Source of the DNA: Rhodocyclaceae bacterium
GTDB lineage: Bacteria > Pseudomonadota > Gammaproteobacteria > Burkholderiales > Rhodocyclaceae
DNA: 63,247 bases
Direction: 5' to 3'
Assembly: GCA_020445765.1 (NCBI GenBank)
Contig: JAGRFY010000030.1
Coordinates: 1-63,247 of the forward strand
The notes under the pieces are model-generated. The model did no database searches, was not told the origin of the DNA, and saw only the letters and a list, made by a program, of their open reading frames with translations. This document shows, in pieces, positions 37,672 to 46,907 of this stretch (its first letter is position 1; every line of letters starts with the position of its first letter). The position numbers and the translations under genes were made by a program.

Positions 37672-39090
37672 ATGGCAATCACCGATTTTTTCGACGAGAT
37701 GCAGGGTGGCGGTGGCCTGGTCCGTCCCCACTACGCGGATGTGTCGCGATGGCTCGACGGCATGTCGTCCGAGCGCATGGCGCGCAAGCGCGCCGAGGCG
37801 AACGCGCTGTTTCACCGCTTCGGCATCACCTTCGCGGTCTATGGCGAGGATTCGGGTACCGAGCGGCTGATTCCGTTCGACATCATTCCGCGGATCATCA
37901 CGGCAGAGGAATGGCGCACCCTCGAGGCCGGGCTGCGTCAGCGGGTGATGGCGCTCAATGCGTTCATTCGTGACATCTACCACGAGCGCAGCATCCTCAA
38001 GGAAGGGCGGATTCCCGAACAGGACGTGCTCGGCAATGCCCAGTACCGGAAGGAGATGGTCGGCGTACAGGTCGTGCATGACGTCTATGCACATATTGCC
38101 GGGGTCGACATCGTGCGCGCTGGCGAGGGCGAGTTCTATGTGCTCGAGGACAACCTGCGCGTGCCGTCCGGCGTGTCCTACATGCTCGAGGATAGGCGCA
38201 TGATGATGCGTCTGTTCCCGGAACTGTTCGCCAGCAACCGTGTCGCACCGGTCGATCACTATCCGAATCTGCTGCTCGAGACGATGCGCAGCGTGGCGCC
38301 CGCCGGGCAGGACAATCCGACCGTCGTCGTGATGACGCCCGGGGCCTACAACAGCGCGTATTTCGAGCATGCCTTCCTCGCCCAGCAGATGGGCGTCGAA
38401 CTGGTCGAAGGCCAGGACTTGTTCGTTCGCGACGAGACCGTCTATATGCGTACCACGCAGGGGCCGAAGCGGGTGGACGTGATCTATCGCAGAATCGACG
38501 ACGACTTCCTCGATCCGCTGGTGTTCCGCAAGGATTCGATGCTGGGCGTGCCCGGTCTGCTGCAGGCCTACCGGGCCGGCAAGGTGACGCTGGCCAACGC
38601 GGTCGGCGGCGGACTCGCCGACGACAAGTCGATCTACCCCTACGTGCCGGAGATGGTCCGCTTCTATCTCGGCGAGGAACCGATCCTGAACAACGTGCCG
38701 ACCTATCGCTGCAGTGATCCGAAGCAGCTCTCCCACGTCCTGGCGAATCTTCCGGAACTGGTGGTCAAGGAAGTGCACGGCGCCGGCGGCTACGGCATGC
38801 TCGTGGGTCCGACCGCGAGCAAGGAAGAAATCGAGAAGTTTCGGGCACGGGTCAAGGAGAATCCCGACAAGTACATCGCGCAGCCGACACTATCGCTGTC
38901 GGCGTGTCCGACCTTCGTCGAATCGGGCGTGGCGCCGCGCCACATCGATCTGCGCCCGTTCGTGCTGTCGGGCAAGGAAGTATGCATGGTGCCGGGCGGG
39001 CTGACCCGCGTGGCACTGCGCGAGGGGTCGCTCGTGGTGAATTCGTCGCAGGGCGGCGGCACCAAGGACACCTGGGTGCTGGAGGCCTGA
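37672..39090 (+). CDS. Circularly permuted ATP-grasp protein (type 2)
   Basis: A 472-residue member of the circularly permuted ATP-grasp group (formerly DUF404/DUF407). ATP-grasp enzymes join a carboxylate to an amine or thiol through an acyl phosphate; this family is predicted to be a peptide ligase. Conserved parts include RLIPFDIIPRIITAEEW, LNAFIRDIYHERSILKEG, YVLEDNLRVPSGVSYMLEDR, NAVGGGLADDKSIYPYVPEM, VVKEVHGAGGYGMLVGP and DLRPFVLSGKEV. It starts 198 bp after the thiolase gene, beyond its terminator, and is followed after 4 bp by the alpha-E gene. The product is unknown. Confidence 0.92.
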   Translation: MAITDFFDEMQGGGGLVRPHYADVSRWLDGMSSERMARKRAEANALFHRFGITFAVYGEDSGTERLIPFDIIPRIITAEEWRTLEAGLRQRVMALNAFIRDIYHERSILKEGRIPEQDVLGNAQYRKEMVGVQVVHDVYAHIAGVDIVRAGEGEFYVLEDNLRVPSGVSYMLEDRRMMMRLFPELFASNRVAPVDHYPNLLLETMRSVAPAGQDNPTVVVMTPGAYNSAYFEHAFLAQQMGVELVEGQDLFVRDETVYMRTTQGPKRVDVIYRRIDDDFLDPLVFRKDSMLGVPGLLQAYRAGKVTLANAVGGGLADDKSIYPYVPEMVRFYLGEEPILNNVPTYRCSDPKQLSHVLANLPELVVKEVHGAGGYGMLVGPTASKEEIEKFRARVKENPDKYIAQPTLSLSACPTFVESGVAPRHIDLRPFVLSGKEVCMVPGGLTRVALREGSLVVNSSQGGGTKDTWVLEA

Positions 39091-39094
39091 TCGA

Positions 39095-40039
39095 ATGCTG
39101 AGTCGAACCGCAGACCATCTGTTCTGGATGGCCCGTTACATGGAGCGCGCCGAGAACACCGCGCGCATGCTGGACGTCGGATACCGGATGTCGCTGATGC
39201 CGCAGACCGCGACCGAAGTCGAGCAGAACTGGGTCGGCCTGCTGCGCATCATGTCGCTCGAGGAGCAGTACCGTGCGACTTGCGGCGAAGTGGATGGCGA
39301 CAAGGTGATCCGCTTCATGATCTTCGATCCCGAGAATCCGTCGAGCATCCGCAACTGCCTTCGTGCGGCGCGGGAGAACGCCCACGCGGTGCGCGATACG
39401 CTGACCGCGGAGCTGTGGGAGACCACCAATGCGACCTGGATCAAGGTGCGGGGCTTGACACCCGAGATCCTCGACGATCGGGGTGTCGGCGAGTTCTTCG
39501 AGTGGGTCAAATACCGCTCGCACCTGTCGCGGGGGGTCACCATCGGCACGATGCTGCAGGACGATTCGTGGCGCTTCATCCGCCTCGGCACCTTCCTCGA
39601 GCGTGCCGACAACACTGCCAGAATCCTCGACGTCAAGTACCAGGTGCTGGTGTCGGAGGATGGTGGCGAGGCGGCCGACTACTATCGCTGGAGCGCGCTG
39701 CTGCATTCGGTGTCGGCGTTCGAGGTCTACCGCAAGGTCTACCGCGACCTGATCTCTCCGGTGCGGGTCGCGGACCTGTTGATCCTCAACCAGGACATGC
39801 CGCGCTCGCTGGCCAGATGCATGCGCGAGGTCTATGCCAACCTGCAGGTGGTGGCCAACGATCGCTCCGGCGAGACCATGAGACGGGCCGGCGAACTCGA
39901 GGCATCGTTGCGCTTCGGGCGCATCGACCATCTGCTGGACCAGGGCTTGCACTCGTTCCTCGATCGCTTCATGGATCGCATCTACGATCTCGGCAACCGC
40001 ATCTCCGACGACTTCCTGATTCCGCTGCGCGCGAGCTGA
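39095..40039 (+). CDS. Alpha-E domain protein (DUF403)
   Basis: A 314-residue all-helical protein. MLSRTADHLFWMARYMERAE and NTARMLDVGYRM at the N terminus and the later repeat RLGTFLERADNTARILDVKY are characteristic of the alpha-E family, named for conserved Glu residues in helices. In many bacteria this gene accompanies the circularly permuted ATP-grasp and Anbu genes; its activity is unknown. It begins 4 bp after the ATP-grasp stop. Confidence 0.92.
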   Translation: MLSRTADHLFWMARYMERAENTARMLDVGYRMSLMPQTATEVEQNWVGLLRIMSLEEQYRATCGEVDGDKVIRFMIFDPENPSSIRNCLRAARENAHAVRDTLTAELWETTNATWIKVRGLTPEILDDRGVGEFFEWVKYRSHLSRGVTIGTMLQDDSWRFIRLGTFLERADNTARILDVKYQVLVSEDGGEAADYYRWSALLHSVSAFEVYRKVYRDLISPVRVADLLILNQDMPRSLARCMREVYANLQVVANDRSGETMRRAGELEASLRFGRIDHLLDQGLHSFLDRFMDRIYDLGNRISDDFLIPLRAS

Positions 40040-40133
40040 ACGGCAGGCGCATCGATCGCGCGACGTCAGGCTGGCGACGGCCACCCAATCCGCAGATAAT
40101 GCGCCGACTTCGCCAACGGGATCCGCCACGATC

Positions 40134-40871
40134 GTGACCTATTGTGTAGGAATGCTGCTGCAGGCCGGCTTGGTGATGCTGGCGGATTCGCGCACCAACG
40201 CCGGCGTCGACCACATCAACACCTTTCGCAAACTGCGCGTCTATGAGCGCCCGGGCGAGCGCTGTCTGGTGCTGATGAGCGCCGGCAATCTCGCGATCAC
40301 GCAATCGCTCGCGTCCACGCTGGACGAGGTTCTGCGTTTCGACGGCGAATCGCCGGGACTGCTCGAAGTGCCGACGATGTTCGAGGCGGCACGCCATATC
40401 GGTGACGTGCTGCGCGCCGTGCACCGGCGGGATGCTGAATCGCTCGCCGCATTCGGCATCGATTTCAACGCCAGCCTGATCCTCGGCGGCCAGATCGCCG
40501 GAGAGCCGCCGCGCCTGTTCAGCATCTACGCGGCCGGCAACTTCATCGAGGCGACGCGGGAGACGCCGTACTTCCAGATCGGCGAGTCCAAGTACGGCAA
40601 GCCGATCCTGGATCGTGTCCTGCGCTGGGATACGCCGCTCGACGAAGCAGTGAAATGCGCGCTGATCTCGATGGACTCGACGATTCGCTCAAATCTGTCG
40701 GTGGGTCTGCCGCTCGATCTCGCGATCATCGAGCGCGATGGACTCTCACTCGCCAGCCACCATCTGATCGACGCGGAAAACGCCTACTTCGCGATGGTGC
40801 GCGCGCGCTGGGGCGACGCCCTGCGGGAAGCCTTCGACGCGATTCCGAACCCCGACGGCGCCTTCGACTGA
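40134..40871 (+). CDS. Anbu-type proteasome-like peptidase
   Basis: A 245-residue N-terminal-nucleophile hydrolase of the Anbu (ancestral beta subunit) family. Removal of the initiator Met (GTG 40134) exposes the nucleophile Thr1 in TYCVGM; Asp17 (MLADSRTNAG) and Lys32 (FRKLRVYE) occupy the catalytic positions of proteasome beta subunits. Length is typical for Anbu and longer than HslV (about 175). Structures of relatives show open helical rings rather than closed barrels. It follows alpha-E by 94 bp with only a weak Shine-Dalgarno. No unfoldase gene is adjacent, and the transglutaminase-like gene normally found in the cluster is absent. Confidence 0.93.
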   Translation: MTYCVGMLLQAGLVMLADSRTNAGVDHINTFRKLRVYERPGERCLVLMSAGNLAITQSLASTLDEVLRFDGESPGLLEVPTMFEAARHIGDVLRAVHRRDAESLAAFGIDFNASLILGGQIAGEPPRLFSIYAAGNFIEATRETPYFQIGESKYGKPILDRVLRWDTPLDEAVKCALISMDSTIRSNLSVGLPLDLAIIERDGLSLASHHLIDAENAYFAMVRARWGDALREAFDAIPNPDGAFD

Positions 40872-40902
40872 GGCTCGAGACCTGCGCGCAGCGCGTGCCA
40901 GG

Positions 40903-41793
40903 CTACCAGCCGCGGCCATCGCGACGCTGCGCCTCGATTTCGTCGCGAAACAGGTTGAAGTGCGTCCACCGGCGAGGATGGATGCGCCCGGCGTCCGCCG
41001 CTTCCCGCAGGGCGCAGCCGGGTTCGAGATCGTGCCGACAGTCTCGGAAGCGACACAGACCGGCCAGCGGCGCCAGTTCGCGAAAGCAGGCCAGCAATCG
41101 CTCGGGGGCGATATGCGCAAGACCGAAGACCTGCAGGCCCGGGCTGTCGATCAGCTCGCCACCGCCGGCGAGCGGGTAGAGGCGGGCGTAGGTGGTGGTG
41201 TGCTTGCCCGAGTCGAGGCTGGATGAAATCTCGCGCGTTGCGGCGGCCGCTTCCGGCACCAGCGCATTGACCAGTGTGCTCTTGCCCATGCCGGACTGAC
41301 CGACGAGCACCGAACAGTGGTCGGCGAGATGTGGCTCAAGCCCGGCTGCGCCGTCGAGGGCCGATAATGCGACGATCGGGTAACCGAGGGCGGCGAAGGG
41401 CTCGAGTGTCTGGCGCGCTGCCGCGAGCCGCTCGGACAGATCGACCTTGTTGAGCACGACCAGAATCCGGATCGACTGGTCTTCTGCGGCACAGATGCAG
41501 CGGGAAATCAGTTCGTCGCTGAAGCCTGGCTCGGTGGCCGTCACCAGCACCACCTGAGTGACATTGGCGGCGATGAGCTTTTCCTTCCAGGCATCGGAGC
41601 GATAGAGCAGGCTGCTGCGTTCGACGATGCGCTGGATCACGCCCTGGCCGTCGCCCTTGGGCTCGAACTCGACGTGGTCGCCGCAGGCCAGCGAACTGCG
41701 CTTGCCGCGCGGATAGCAGAGGAAGCTGCGGCCGTCCGGCCCGGCGATTTCGTACTGGCGTCCGAAGGCGGCGCGGACCCGACCCCGCATCAT
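40903..41793 (-). CDS. rsgA: Ribosome small subunit-dependent GTPase A
   Basis: A 296-residue circularly permuted GTPase that checks late 30S assembly. Order of motifs is permuted as expected: OB-fold, then G4 LNKVDL, then the P-loop GQSGMGKSTLVNAL and G3 DSPGLQVFG, ending with the zinc-knuckle CRFRDCRHDLEPGC. The start is the first of two ATGs at 41793; its ATG overlaps the stop of the M48 gene as ATGA, so the two are coupled. A much longer open frame extends upstream through the protease gene but is not the gene. Confidence 0.96.
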   Translation of the reverse strand: MMRGRVRAAFGRQYEIAGPDGRSFLCYPRGKRSSLACGDHVEFEPKGDGQGVIQRIVERSSLLYRSDAWKEKLIAANVTQVVLVTATEPGFSDELISRCICAAEDQSIRILVVLNKVDLSERLAAARQTLEPFAALGYPIVALSALDGAAGLEPHLADHCSVLVGQSGMGKSTLVNALVPEAAAATREISSSLDSGKHTTTYARLYPLAGGGELIDSPGLQVFGLAHIAPERLLACFRELAPLAGLCRFRDCRHDLEPGCALREAADAGRIHPRRWTHFNLFRDEIEAQRRDGRGW

Positions 41794-43070
41794 GCGTGCG
41801 CTGGCTGTCCGGTGGGATCGGGCATGCTGGCCAGACGCTCGAGGTGGGCGATTCGCAGGGCCGCCGGTGGATGGGAGTCGTGGAAGCCCGAATACCAGGG
41901 GTCCGGCGTCAGCGTCGATGCGTTGTCGCGGTAGAGCTTGACCAATGCGTCGATCAGTGGTCCGGCGCCGGCGTGCTCTGCGGCGTAACGATCGGCCTGG
42001 TATTCGTCGCGGCGCGAGATCAGGCTCATCAGCGGCGCCAGCGGCAGCAGGAAGACCGGTAGCGCCAGCATGAACAGCGCGAGCAGCGCAGCGGTGTCCT
42101 GCGACTGCATGCCGAGTCCCTGGTAGAACCAGGCCTGATCGGCCAGCCAGCCGAGAAGGGCGAGGATCGCGAAGCTGCCGAGGGCCATCAGCACGATTCG
42201 CTTGAGTACGTGCCCATGATGGAAATGGCCCAGTTCGTGGGCCAGAACGGCCTCGATTTCGTCGCCGTCGAGGCGGCCGAGCAGCGTGTCGAAGAAGACG
42301 ATTCGCTTGGCGCTGCCGAAGCCCGTGAAATAGGCATTGCCGTGCGCCGAGCGGCGGGAGCCGTCCATCACGTACAGACCCTTGGCGTGAAATCCGCAGC
42401 GCTCGAGCAGTCGTGTCACCCGTTCGCGGATGGCTTCGTCCTCGAGCGGCTCGAAGCGGTTGAACAGCGGTGCGATGAAGGTCGGCCAGATCAGCATCGC
42501 CAGCAGATTGAAGGCGAGCCAGCCGGCCCAGATGGTGAGCCACCAGTATTGGCCCATGCCCTCCATCAGCCAGAGCGCACCGGCCAGCAGCGGCAGGCCG
42601 ATGGTCGCCGACAGTACGGCGCCCTTCAAGGTGTCGGACAGGAACAACGCTGGACTGATCCGGTTGAATCCGAACTTGGCCTCGGTGACGAACACGCGAC
42701 GGAGTTCGAACGGCAGTTCGATGGCCCAGCCGAATACCGCGATCAGCGCGATGAAGGCGATGCCGTGGGCCAGCTGCCCGGGTTCGAGAAATTGGGCCAA
42801 CGCGGCGTGCAGGTCTTGCAACAGTCCGCCGAGCGTCAGCCAAAGCAGCCAGACTGCCGCCACCACCAGCTCGGGCAGGCGAGCCTTGACGCGGGCGATC
42901 GTGTAATCGGCGGCACGTCGATGCGACCTGTCGTCGATGCGCTCGTGAAACGGCTCGGGCACCGCGTCCCGATGAGCGGCGACGTGCCGGATCTGGCGCC
43001 ACGCGAGGTAGGATCGGACGGCAAGGCCGGCCAGCACGGCGAACAGGAAGACGATGGCGAAGACACTCAT
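41790..43070 (-). CDS. M48 metallopeptidase (Ste24/CAAX-prenyl-protease-like)
   Basis: A 426-residue integral-membrane zinc peptidase with about six to seven hydrophobic segments. The zinc motif is LAHELGHFHHGHV (HELGH at 278-282), with the third ligand Glu in RRDEYQADRYAAE, and the preceding SAHGNAYFTGFGSAKRIVFFDTLL is characteristic of Ste24 relatives. Bacteria lack CAAX substrates, so the role is probably membrane-protein quality control; inferred. It is divergent from orn, 77 bp apart, and co-transcribed with rsgA. Confidence 0.92.
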   Translation of the reverse strand: MSVFAIVFLFAVLAGLAVRSYLAWRQIRHVAAHRDAVPEPFHERIDDRSHRRAADYTIARVKARLPELVVAAVWLLWLTLGGLLQDLHAALAQFLEPGQLAHGIAFIALIAVFGWAIELPFELRRVFVTEAKFGFNRISPALFLSDTLKGAVLSATIGLPLLAGALWLMEGMGQYWWLTIWAGWLAFNLLAMLIWPTFIAPLFNRFEPLEDEAIRERVTRLLERCGFHAKGLYVMDGSRRSAHGNAYFTGFGSAKRIVFFDTLLGRLDGDEIEAVLAHELGHFHHGHVLKRIVLMALGSFAILALLGWLADQAWFYQGLGMQSQDTAALLALFMLALPVFLLPLAPLMSLISRRDEYQADRYAAEHAGAGPLIDALVKLYRDNASTLTPDPWYSGFHDSHPPAALRIAHLERLASMPDPTGQPAHA

Positions 43071-43147
43071 GGGGCGGGCAAGGTGCCGGCGAAGCGCGCC
43101 GCGCCGGCATGTGAGACCATTCGGGCTTTTGGGAAACCGCTCCGATT

Positions 43148-43696
43148 ATGGCACAGGACCAGAACCACCTCATCTGGCTGGACATGGAGATGACCGGTCT
43201 CGATCCCGACCGCGACCGCATCATCGAACTGGCTGTCGTGGTCACCGATGCCCGCTTGCAGACCGTGGCCGAAGGGCCCGTGATTGCGGTTCATCAGGCT
43301 GATTCGGTGCTGGACGGCATGGACGAATGGAACCGCACGACCCACGGCCGTTCCGGCCTGGTCGACCGGGTGCGTGCGTCCACGCTGGACGAGGTGCAGG
43401 CCGAGCAGGCGATGCTGGCCTTCGTGCAGTCCCACGTGCCGGCGCGGACCTCGCCGATGTGCGGCAACTCGATCTGCCAGGACCGTCGCTTCATGGCGCG
43501 CTACATGCCCCAGCTCGAGTCTTGGTTCCACTATCGAAATCTGGACGTGTCGACACTGAAGGAGCTCGCGCGTCGGTGGCGGCCGGAGGTGGCACGCGGC
43601 GTGGTCAAGAAGGGGCGCCATGAGGCGCTGGCCGACATCTACGAGTCGATTGCCGAGCTGGCGCATTATCGGGACAACTTCCTGAAGCTCGGCTGA
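43148..43696 (+). CDS. orn: Oligoribonuclease
   Basis: A 182-residue DEDDh 3'-5' exonuclease that finishes RNA decay by cutting dinucleotides, including pGpG from c-di-GMP breakdown. The first acidic pair is in [34 protein letters not shown] supplies the second Asp and [14 protein letters not shown] the His/Asp. Full length. It is divergent from the M48 gene, and its 3' end is overlapped on the other strand by 92 bp of the glycosyltransferase frame. Confidence 0.97.
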   Translation: MAQDQNHLIWLDMEMTGLDPDRDRIIELAVVVTDARLQTVAEGPVIAVHQADSVLDGMDEWNRTTHGRSGLVDRVRASTLDEVQAEQAMLAFVQSHVPARTSPMCGNSICQDRRFMARYMPQLESWFHYRNLDVSTLKELARRWRPEVARGVVKKGRHEALADIYESIAELAHYRDNFLKLG

Positions 43697-45287
43697 GCGG
43701 CCCGGGGCGAGCCGCAAGCAACGTGAAGCGCTCGTGCTGACGACCGCCGCCGCGCTCGAAGCGCCAGAGTTCGTGGCCGAGCGTGGCGAGGTCGGTGGTT
43801 GCCGAACGACGGTCCTGGAATACCAGGATCAGCGGACAGCCGCGTCGCTCGGGATCACCGTCGATGCGCACACCGGCGAAATAGTGCATGGCGGATCGCT
43901 GCGACAGACCGAGTCCGATGCCGTCGACGCATTGGCCCGGGTGCTTGCGCAGCACTTCAGCGAGTTGCTGTGCGGCCGGTCGGTAGCTGCGGGAATGGTC
44001 GAACCAGGGCTGCCCCATCGCAGTTGCGAGGCACCACAGCAGGGTCATGCCGAGTGCCCAGGTCCAGGCCGCGTCACGACCCGCCGGACGCCTCGATGCC
44101 AGATAGACGATCCAGGCCACCACCGCGCCGGCGGCCACGGCCAGCGCGAGCACGCCCAGCGTCATGTCGAAGCCGGGCGCCAGCTTCTTGAAATGGCGGG
44201 CGAGTCCGGGTGGCCAGGCATTGACCAGTGCGCTCCAGGCCAGCCACAGCATCAGGCCGAAGGTGGTGAAGGTCATCACCGCGAACCAGTCGAAGGCGGC
44301 AGCGGCGCCTCGTCGCAGGCGCTCGACGGCTGGCGCGGCGAGCAGACCCACCGGCACGATCAGCGGCAGCATGTTCACCGGGCGCAGGCTGCCGGCCAGT
44401 GCCACGGCAACCAGCGCCAGCACCAGTGCGGCGAGCAGCAGTGGGACATGGGAGATCTGTGCGCCGTGCCAGGCGCGCCACAGTGACCACAGGGCCAGGG
44501 GCCACAATGGCCACAGAAACCATCCGAACAACTTCAACCAGTCGACTGCCTTGTCGGCGGCCGGCGTGCCCGGCCGCAGACCGTCGATTTCGGCGTCGAG
44601 CCAAGGCTGCCATCCCGCCGAGGCCGAAGCCGGGACGATCCACGCGAGTGCAATGCCAATTGCGATCGCCAGCGCGACGAGGACCGCGATCGGTGATGTA
44701 CGGTGGCTGCGGTCGCTGGGCAGCAACTGGAACAGCAGCAGCGGCCAGGTCACCAGCGCACCGGCGATGCCGGCAAACAGGAACGCGATACCGGCGGCCA
44801 CGCCCGCCGCAGGCATCGCCAATCGATGGGGCGAGACCAGCATCCAGAGTACCCAGGCCTGGGCGGCCATCAGGCCGACGGCCGGTTGCGTCTCGTGCAC
44901 ATGGACGACCAGGCCGAGACTGCCGATCGTCAGCAGAACCACCGCCGCCCGCGCCTGATCTCCGTGCATCAGGCTCGATGCCCGCCACAGCGCCCACAGC
45001 GCGGCTGCCGCCAGCAGGGCGGTAGTCAGCCGTGCGCTGTCGTGCAGTGGCAGCAATCCCTGAAGCAGGGTCGCGAGCCCCGATGCAAGCCAGTAGAACA
45101 AGGGGCCGTAGCCCAGGCTGGTGTCGCCGCCGAACGCCGGCAACAGCAGCGAGCCGGTGTCGATCATCTCGAAAACCAGTCCGAAATGTCTGGCGTCGTC
45201 GCCACGCCACGGATCGTGGCCGACGGTTCCCACCAACAGGTAGATCGAGGCGATCAGCAGCAGGATCCGGGAGGCGTCTCGGCTCAT
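43605..45287 (-). CDS. ArnT-like membrane glycosyltransferase (GT-C fold)
   Basis: A 560-residue protein with about a dozen hydrophobic helices, resembling lipid-linked-sugar transferases (ArnT/PMT superfamily). The first periplasmic loop has the expected acidic motif [18 protein letters not shown], and [16 protein letters not shown] follows. The C-terminal periplasmic part ([20 protein letters not shown]) ends in a basic stretch antisense to orn; the true end may be earlier or the overlap genuine. The ATG at 45287 has no strong Shine-Dalgarno. It stands alone; the acceptor (lipid A or protein) is unknown. Confidence 0.82.
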   Translation of the reverse strand: MSRDASRILLLIASIYLLVGTVGHDPWRGDDARHFGLVFEMIDTGSLLLPAFGGDTSLGYGPLFYWLASGLATLLQGLLPLHDSARLTTALLAAAALWALWRASSLMHGDQARAAVVLLTIGSLGLVVHVHETQPAVGLMAAQAWVLWMLVSPHRLAMPAAGVAAGIAFLFAGIAGALVTWPLLLFQLLPSDRSHRTSPIAVLVALAIAIGIALAWIVPASASAGWQPWLDAEIDGLRPGTPAADKAVDWLKLFGWFLWPLWPLALWSLWRAWHGAQISHVPLLLAALVLALVAVALAGSLRPVNMLPLIVPVGLLAAPAVERLRRGAAAAFDWFAVMTFTTFGLMLWLAWSALVNAWPPGLARHFKKLAPGFDMTLGVLALAVAAGAVVAWIVYLASRRPAGRDAAWTWALGMTLLWCLATAMGQPWFDHSRSYRPAAQQLAEVLRKHPGQCVDGIGLGLSQRSAMHYFAGVRIDGDPERRGCPLILVFQDRRSATTDLATLGHELWRFERGGGRQHERFTLLAARPGPLSRASGSCPDNAPARQSTRRCRPAPHGAPS

Positions 45288-45375
45288 CAGGAAGTCGTCG
45301 GGGCCACGGAAGAACTTGGCCGCGAGTCTATCAGCTTGCACGCCGCTTGCCCGGTCGGCATCGGTGCCCAACAAA

Positions 45376-45397
45376 AAAGGCAGCCGAGGCTGCCTTT
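45376..45397 (-). terminator. Rho-independent terminator of rpmE
   Basis: On the minus strand the stem AAAGGCAGCC / GGCTGCCTTT with a very short loop is followed by further T, about 20 bp after the rpmE stop. Confidence 0.85.
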
Positions 45398-45418
45398 CGA
45401 TCGAAGCCTGCGCCGGTC

Positions 45419-45637
45419 TCAGGACAGGCGCTGAACGTTGCCGTATTTCTGGCGGAAGCGCTCGACGCGGCCGGCGGTGTCGACGATGCGCTGCTTGCCG
45501 GTGAAGAACGGATGGCACTGGGAGCAGACCTCGATGTGCAGGCTCTGCTTCGGCGAAGTCGAACGGGTCTTGAAGCTGTTGCCGCAAGAGCAGGTGACTT
45601 CGATCTCTTTGTAGTTCGGATGGATGTCGGCTTTCAT
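45419..45637 (-). CDS. rpmE: 50S ribosomal protein L31, zinc-binding form
   Basis: A 72-residue ribosomal protein ([20 protein letters not shown]). CSCGN and [12 protein letters not shown] supply the cysteines of the zinc-containing (C+) form. The other, cysteine-free form used in zinc starvation is not in the window. It is monocistronic with a good promoter and terminator. Confidence 0.98.
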   Translation of the reverse strand: MKADIHPNYKEIEVTCSCGNSFKTRSTSPKQSLHIEVCSQCHPFFTGKQRIVDTAGRVERFRQKYGNVQRLS

Positions 45638-45690
45638 GTTTGAGTCCTTCAGTGACCGTGGCGGTGGGTGTGGCCGCCAGCAAGCCTTAA

Positions 45691-45720
45691 ATTATCGCTG
45701 GCATCGATGGCATTTGGCAA
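45691..45720 (-). promoter_or_regulatory. Candidate rpmE promoter
   Basis: On the minus strand TTGCCA (45720-45715) and GATAAT (45696-45691) with an 18-bp spacer, about 54 bp upstream of the rpmE start. Confidence 0.6.
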
Positions 45721-45784
45721 GTTCGAATGCCGTATCCCGCGCCGGCCGGGGTAGAATCCGGCGCTTCCGTGCACCGGATCCCCG

Positions 45785-46750
45785 ATGAAACTGCTGCTTG
45801 CTCCGATGGAAGGCCTGGCCGACGCACCGATGCGTGACCTCTTGTGCTCGGTGGCGGGTTACGACTGGGCGGTCGCCGAGTTTGCGCGGGTGTCGGCGAC
45901 GGTACTGCCCGCACGCAGCTTCAGTCGCATCGTGCCGGAACTGCGGAACCGCTCGCGGACCCGCTCTGGCGTGCCGGTGCGTGCACAGTTGCTGGGGTCC
46001 GATCCGTTCGCGATGGCTGCCAACGCGGCCGCCCTGGCGGCGCTTGCTCCCGCCGGCATCGACCTCAATTTCGGTTGCCCGGCGCCGACCGTGAATCGCC
46101 ACCGCGGTGGTGCGGTGCTGCTCGAGGAACCGGAGCTGCTGCGGCGCATCGCATACCAGGTCAGGGCTGCGATGCCGGCGCCGATGCCGCTGTCGGCGAA
46201 GATGAGGCTGGGTGTCGGCGATCCCGCCTGTGCGCTCGACGCCGCCCGCGCGCTGGCCGATGGCGGCGTCGACATGCTGGTCGTGCACGCGCGCACCAAG
46301 TGCGACGGCTATCGGCCGCCCGCCCACTGGGAGTGGATCGCGCGTGTCGCCGAAGCGGTGCCGGTGCCCGTGATCGCCAACGGTGAAGTGTGGACCGTCG
46401 ACGACTGGCGTCGTTGCCGCGAGATCTCCGGCGTTGCCGACGTGATGCTCGGTCGTGGTGCAGTGGCCGATCCATTTCTGGTCGAGCGTATCCGTGGCGG
46501 CGGTCGCTTCTGTGCGCAGCACGATTGGCCGCGGCTGTCGGGTCTGATCGCGTCCTTCTGGCGTGACGTGAAGCGGAGGTTGCCGGCAAGCCACGCGCCG
46601 GGCAGGCTCAAGCAGTGGCTGAATCTGCTGCGCCGCCGCTATCCCCAGGCCCAGACGCTGTTCGTGATGGTGCGCGGCGCAACCGAACTCGGCGCCATCG
46701 ACCGCGCCCTCGAGCACTGCCGCTCGCTTACCGAGGAGTTGGCGGCGTGA
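45785..46750 (+). CDS. dusC: tRNA-dihydrouridine synthase, DusC type
   Basis: A 321-residue FMN enzyme reducing uridine to dihydrouridine in tRNA. LLLAPMEGLADAPMRDLL at the start, LNFGCPAPTVNRHRGGAVLL with the catalytic Cys, SAKMRLG, VVHARTKCDGYRPPAHW and VIANGEVWTVDD and DVMLGRGAVADPF follow the Dus order. The GCPAPTVN and MEGLADAP forms resemble DusC (U16) more than DusA or DusB, an assignment by remembered motif. It is divergent from rpmE. Confidence 0.92.
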   Translation: MKLLLAPMEGLADAPMRDLLCSVAGYDWAVAEFARVSATVLPARSFSRIVPELRNRSRTRSGVPVRAQLLGSDPFAMAANAAALAALAPAGIDLNFGCPAPTVNRHRGGAVLLEEPELLRRIAYQVRAAMPAPMPLSAKMRLGVGDPACALDAARALADGGVDMLVVHARTKCDGYRPPAHWEWIARVAEAVPVPVIANGEVWTVDDWRRCREISGVADVMLGRGAVADPFLVERIRGGGRFCAQHDWPRLSGLIASFWRDVKRRLPASHAPGRLKQWLNLLRRRYPQAQTLFVMVRGATELGAIDRALEHCRSLTEELAA

Positions 46751-46907
46751 GCATACCCGCCCCGCCGCCCGAAGGGTACGCGCGCCCTCCCGCGGGGAGG
46801 GTGGTGGCTCGCGACGGGTGGATTCCTGCCGGTGCTCTCCGTCGGCGATTCGGCGAGTGCTGCCGAGTCGGCGCCAAGCCGTCGAGAGTCGATCCGGGAA
46901 ATTCCCA

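Noticed and set aside
40903-43245. 780-codon reading that joins rsgA to sequence across the M48 gene
   Set aside because: Upstream of ATG 41793 the frame is out of phase with the M48 protease and has no similarity; RsgA is complete from 41793.
43734-45434. Open frames on the plus strand across the glycosyltransferase gene
   Set aside because: They are His/Gln/Arg-rich shadows of a hydrophobic minus-strand protein.
45700-45784. tRNA-like segment with GTTCGAATGCC
   Set aside because: No acceptor or anticodon stems can be formed around it; it is the rpmE-dusC promoter region.
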